From contig JAUNPM010000059.1 in NCBI GenBank assembly GCA_030536675.1, positions 1 to 8,422 on the forward strand: a stretch of DNA of 8,422 bases, read 5' to 3'. Position 1 is the stretch's first letter. Each line of letters starts with the position of its first letter. A program made the position numbers and the translations under genes. Positions 6,995 through 8,422 of the stretch are shown here, in pieces. This DNA comes from Clostridia bacterium (GTDB lineage: Bacteria; Bacillota; Clostridia; Lachnospirales; CAG-274). Below the pieces are notes generated by a model, which searched no databases, had not been told where the DNA came from, and was given only the letters and a program-made list of their open reading frames with translations.

Positions 6995-7053
6995 AAGCAT
7001 ATAAAACATATATAATTAATATGAAAAGTAAATTTGGTTTTGGAGGTATCATA

Positions 7054-7623
7054 ATGAGTGAAATTACCAGAGATGAGGCTTGGGAACTTTTAAATAAATA
7101 TAATAAAGAACCTTTTCATATAAGACACGCAGTTACCGTTGAGGGGGTAATGAAATATTTTGCGGAAAAGCTAGGCTATTCAGAGGAAAAAGAGCTTTGG
7201 GGAATAGTGGGGCTTTTGCACGACCTTGATTTTGAAATGTATCCCCAAGAGCATTGTATAAAAGAGCAGGAAATAATGAGAAAAGAAGGCATAAGTGAAA
7301 AAATCATTCACGCAGCCGCAAGTCACGGATATATGCTTACGGTTGATATCAAGCCTGAACACATAATGGAAAAGGTCCTTTATGCAACGGACGAGCTGAC
7401 GGGCTTAATAGGTGCCGTTGCTCTTATGCGACCGTCAAAAAGTGTACAGGATATGGAGGTAAAGTCTGTTAAAAAGAAATATAAAAATCTTAATTTTGCG
7501 GCAGGCTGTTCAAGAGAGGTAATTGAAAGAGGAGCAGAAATGCTTGGCTGGGAGCTGAATGACCTTATTGAACAAACTATTTTGGCAATGAGAAGCTGTG
7601 AGGCGGAATATGAAAAGTACTGA
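7054..7623 (+). CDS. HD-domain metal-dependent phosphohydrolase-like protein
   Basis: This is a 189-residue cytosolic protein of the HD superfamily, whose members usually hydrolyse phosphate esters of nucleotides or related compounds using bound metal. The metal ligands are visible: His25 (HIRHAVTVEGVM), the His56-Asp57 doublet in GLLHDLDF, and Asp113 in YATDEL, with further histidines at 67 and 91 (ASHGY). This matches the short HDIG-type proteins common in Clostridia, whose substrate is not known to me. The start is ATG 7054, since GGAGGT (7042-7047) lies 6 bases before it; an upstream in-frame ATG at 7021 has no ribosome site and only about 20 bases of predicted leader. The last 14 bases overlap hydE in another frame, implying coupled translation. 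A role in hydrogenase maturation is only suggested by that context. Confidence 0.9.
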   Translation: MSEITRDEAWELLNKYNKEPFHIRHAVTVEGVMKYFAEKLGYSEEKELWGIVGLLHDLDFEMYPQEHCIKEQEIMRKEGISEKIIHAAASHGYMLTVDIKPEHIMEKVLYATDELTGLIGAVALMRPSKSVQDMEVKSVKKKYKNLNFAAGCSREVIERGAEMLGWELNDLIEQTILAMRSCEAEYEKY

Positions 7624-8422
7624 TTACATAAAGGGCATTATAGAAAAACTTGAAAGTGAGAGGAGTCTTGAAGATGAAGAGCTGAAGGCTCTCATTGAGA
7701 ACAGTGAATGTGACAATTTTCTTTATGCTGAAGCTGACAAAAGGCGAAAGGAAATATACGGGACCGATGTGTATATAAGAGGTCTTATAGAGTTTACCAA
7801 TTACTGTAAAAATTACTGTTATTACTGCGGAATAAGAAAAAGCAATAAAAATGCGGTAAGGTACAGATTAAGCAAAAATGAAATATTGTATTGCTGCAGA
7901 GAGGGATACGGACTGGGCTTTCGTACATTTGTAATGCAGGGTGGAGAAGATCCGTATTTTACCGATGATAGAATATGTGATATTGTTTCGGAAATAAGGA
8001 ATGAGTTTAAGGATTGTGCAATTACTCTTTCTTTAGGTGAAAAATCAAAAGAAAGCTATGAGGCATACTTTAAAGCAGGTGCAAACAGATATTTATTAAG
8101 GCACGAAACGGCAAATGATCAGCATTATTCCAAGCTGCACCCTGAAAGTATGAGCCTTGAAAACAGAAAAAGGTGTTTGTTTGATTTAAGGGATATTGGC
8201 TATCAGGTGGGTTCGGGCTTTATGGTAGGATCACCTTTCCAGACTACTGAAAATCTTATAGAGGATCTTAGATTTTTACAGGAGCTTAAGCCTGATATGA
8301 TCGGAATAGGTCCTTATTTGACACACAATGAAACGCCTTTTAGTAAATACAAAAACGGAAGTATGGTGCTTACTCTTAAAATGATATCAATTTTAAGGCT
8401 TATGTTTCCTTATGCTCTTATA
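7610..8422 (+). CDS. hydE: [FeFe]-hydrogenase maturase HydE, radical SAM (3' end cut by window)
   Basis: HydE is a radical S-adenosylmethionine enzyme that, with HydG and HydF, builds the diiron part of the H-cluster of [FeFe]-hydrogenase. The first 271 codons are present, open to the window edge; HydE is usually about 345-350 residues, so roughly 75 are missing. The radical SAM cluster motif is Cys66-x3-Cys70-x2-Cys73 in NYCKNYCYYCGIR, preceded by RGLIEFT. MQGGED (109-114) matches the GGE motif that binds SAM, and RHETAN, GYQVGSGFMVGSP and DMIGIGPYLTHNETPF are further HydE-type segments. BioB and PylB are relatives, but these segments favour HydE. ATG 7610 lies inside the end of the HD gene and follows GAGG (7600-7603) at 6 bases. 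The optional second-cluster cysteines would be in the missing C-terminus. Confidence 0.93.
   Translation, partial: MKSTDYIKGIIEKLESERSLEDEELKALIENSECDNFLYAEADKRRKEIYGTDVYIRGLIEFTNYCKNYCYYCGIRKSNKNAVRYRLSKNEILYCCREGYGLGFRTFVMQGGEDPYFTDDRICDIVSEIRNEFKDCAITLSLGEKSKESYEAYFKAGANRYLLRHETANDQHYSKLHPESMSLENRKRCLFDLRDIGYQVGSGFMVGSPFQTTENLIEDLRFLQELKPDMIGIGPYLTHNETPFSKYKNGSMVLTLKMISILRLMFPYALI

Noticed and set aside
7021..7053. ATG at 7021 as the HD gene start
   Set aside because: It has no ribosome site, while GGAGGT fits ATG 7054 with 6-base spacing.

Overview
The window looks like a chromosomal segment from a low-GC, strictly anaerobic Firmicute, probably a Clostridia-type organism. The grounds are the AT-rich DNA, heavy use of AGA, ATA and AAA codons, strong AGGAGG-type ribosome binding sites, an FtsK/SpoIIIE translocase of Gram-positive form, and a maturase (HydE) for [FeFe]-hydrogenase, an oxygen-sensitive enzyme. 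TAA, TAG and TGA all act as stops, so the standard bacterial code applies. I see no tRNA, rRNA, CRISPR array, insertion sequence or other sign of mobility.

Layout. Positions 12-1693 (minus strand) hold purK followed by purE, a tight two-gene unit for the carboxylation steps of purine synthesis, read from a promoter near 1724-1752. A divergent intergenic region of about 200 bases separates it from a plus-strand gene for a 931-residue FtsK/SpoIIIE DNA translocase (1911-4706), which has its own promoter. A 280-base AT-rich gap follows, with a palindrome, a short tandem repeat and an extended -10 promoter. Next is a monocistronic gene (4987-6891) for a 634-residue protein that I place in the uncharacterised DUF4914 family, closed by a clear intrinsic terminator at 6917-6948. 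A consensus promoter at 6966-6994 then drives an HD-domain hydrolase gene (7054-7623), which overlaps the start of hydE (7610 to the window edge, truncated).

How the genes work together. Three independent functions sit side by side: purine synthesis (purK, purE), chromosome segregation (ftsK), and hydrogenase maturation (hydE, translationally coupled to an HD-domain protein of unknown role). The DUF4914 gene stands alone between its own promoter and terminator.

The most interesting point is the DUF4914 protein. Its sequence contains, in the right order and with roughly the right spacing, the active-site motifs of phosphoenolpyruvate carboxykinase, especially the GTP-dependent type: a KK pair, EGW...H, a P-loop GASGGGKS, TDDMA, PNPR, FGxRxP and YWPF. 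I infer that it is a divergent member of the PEPCK fold with a probably intact metal and nucleotide site. Its codon use, ribosome binding site, promoter and terminator suggest an abundant protein. This rests on motif comparison from memory and has not been tested by a profile or structure search.
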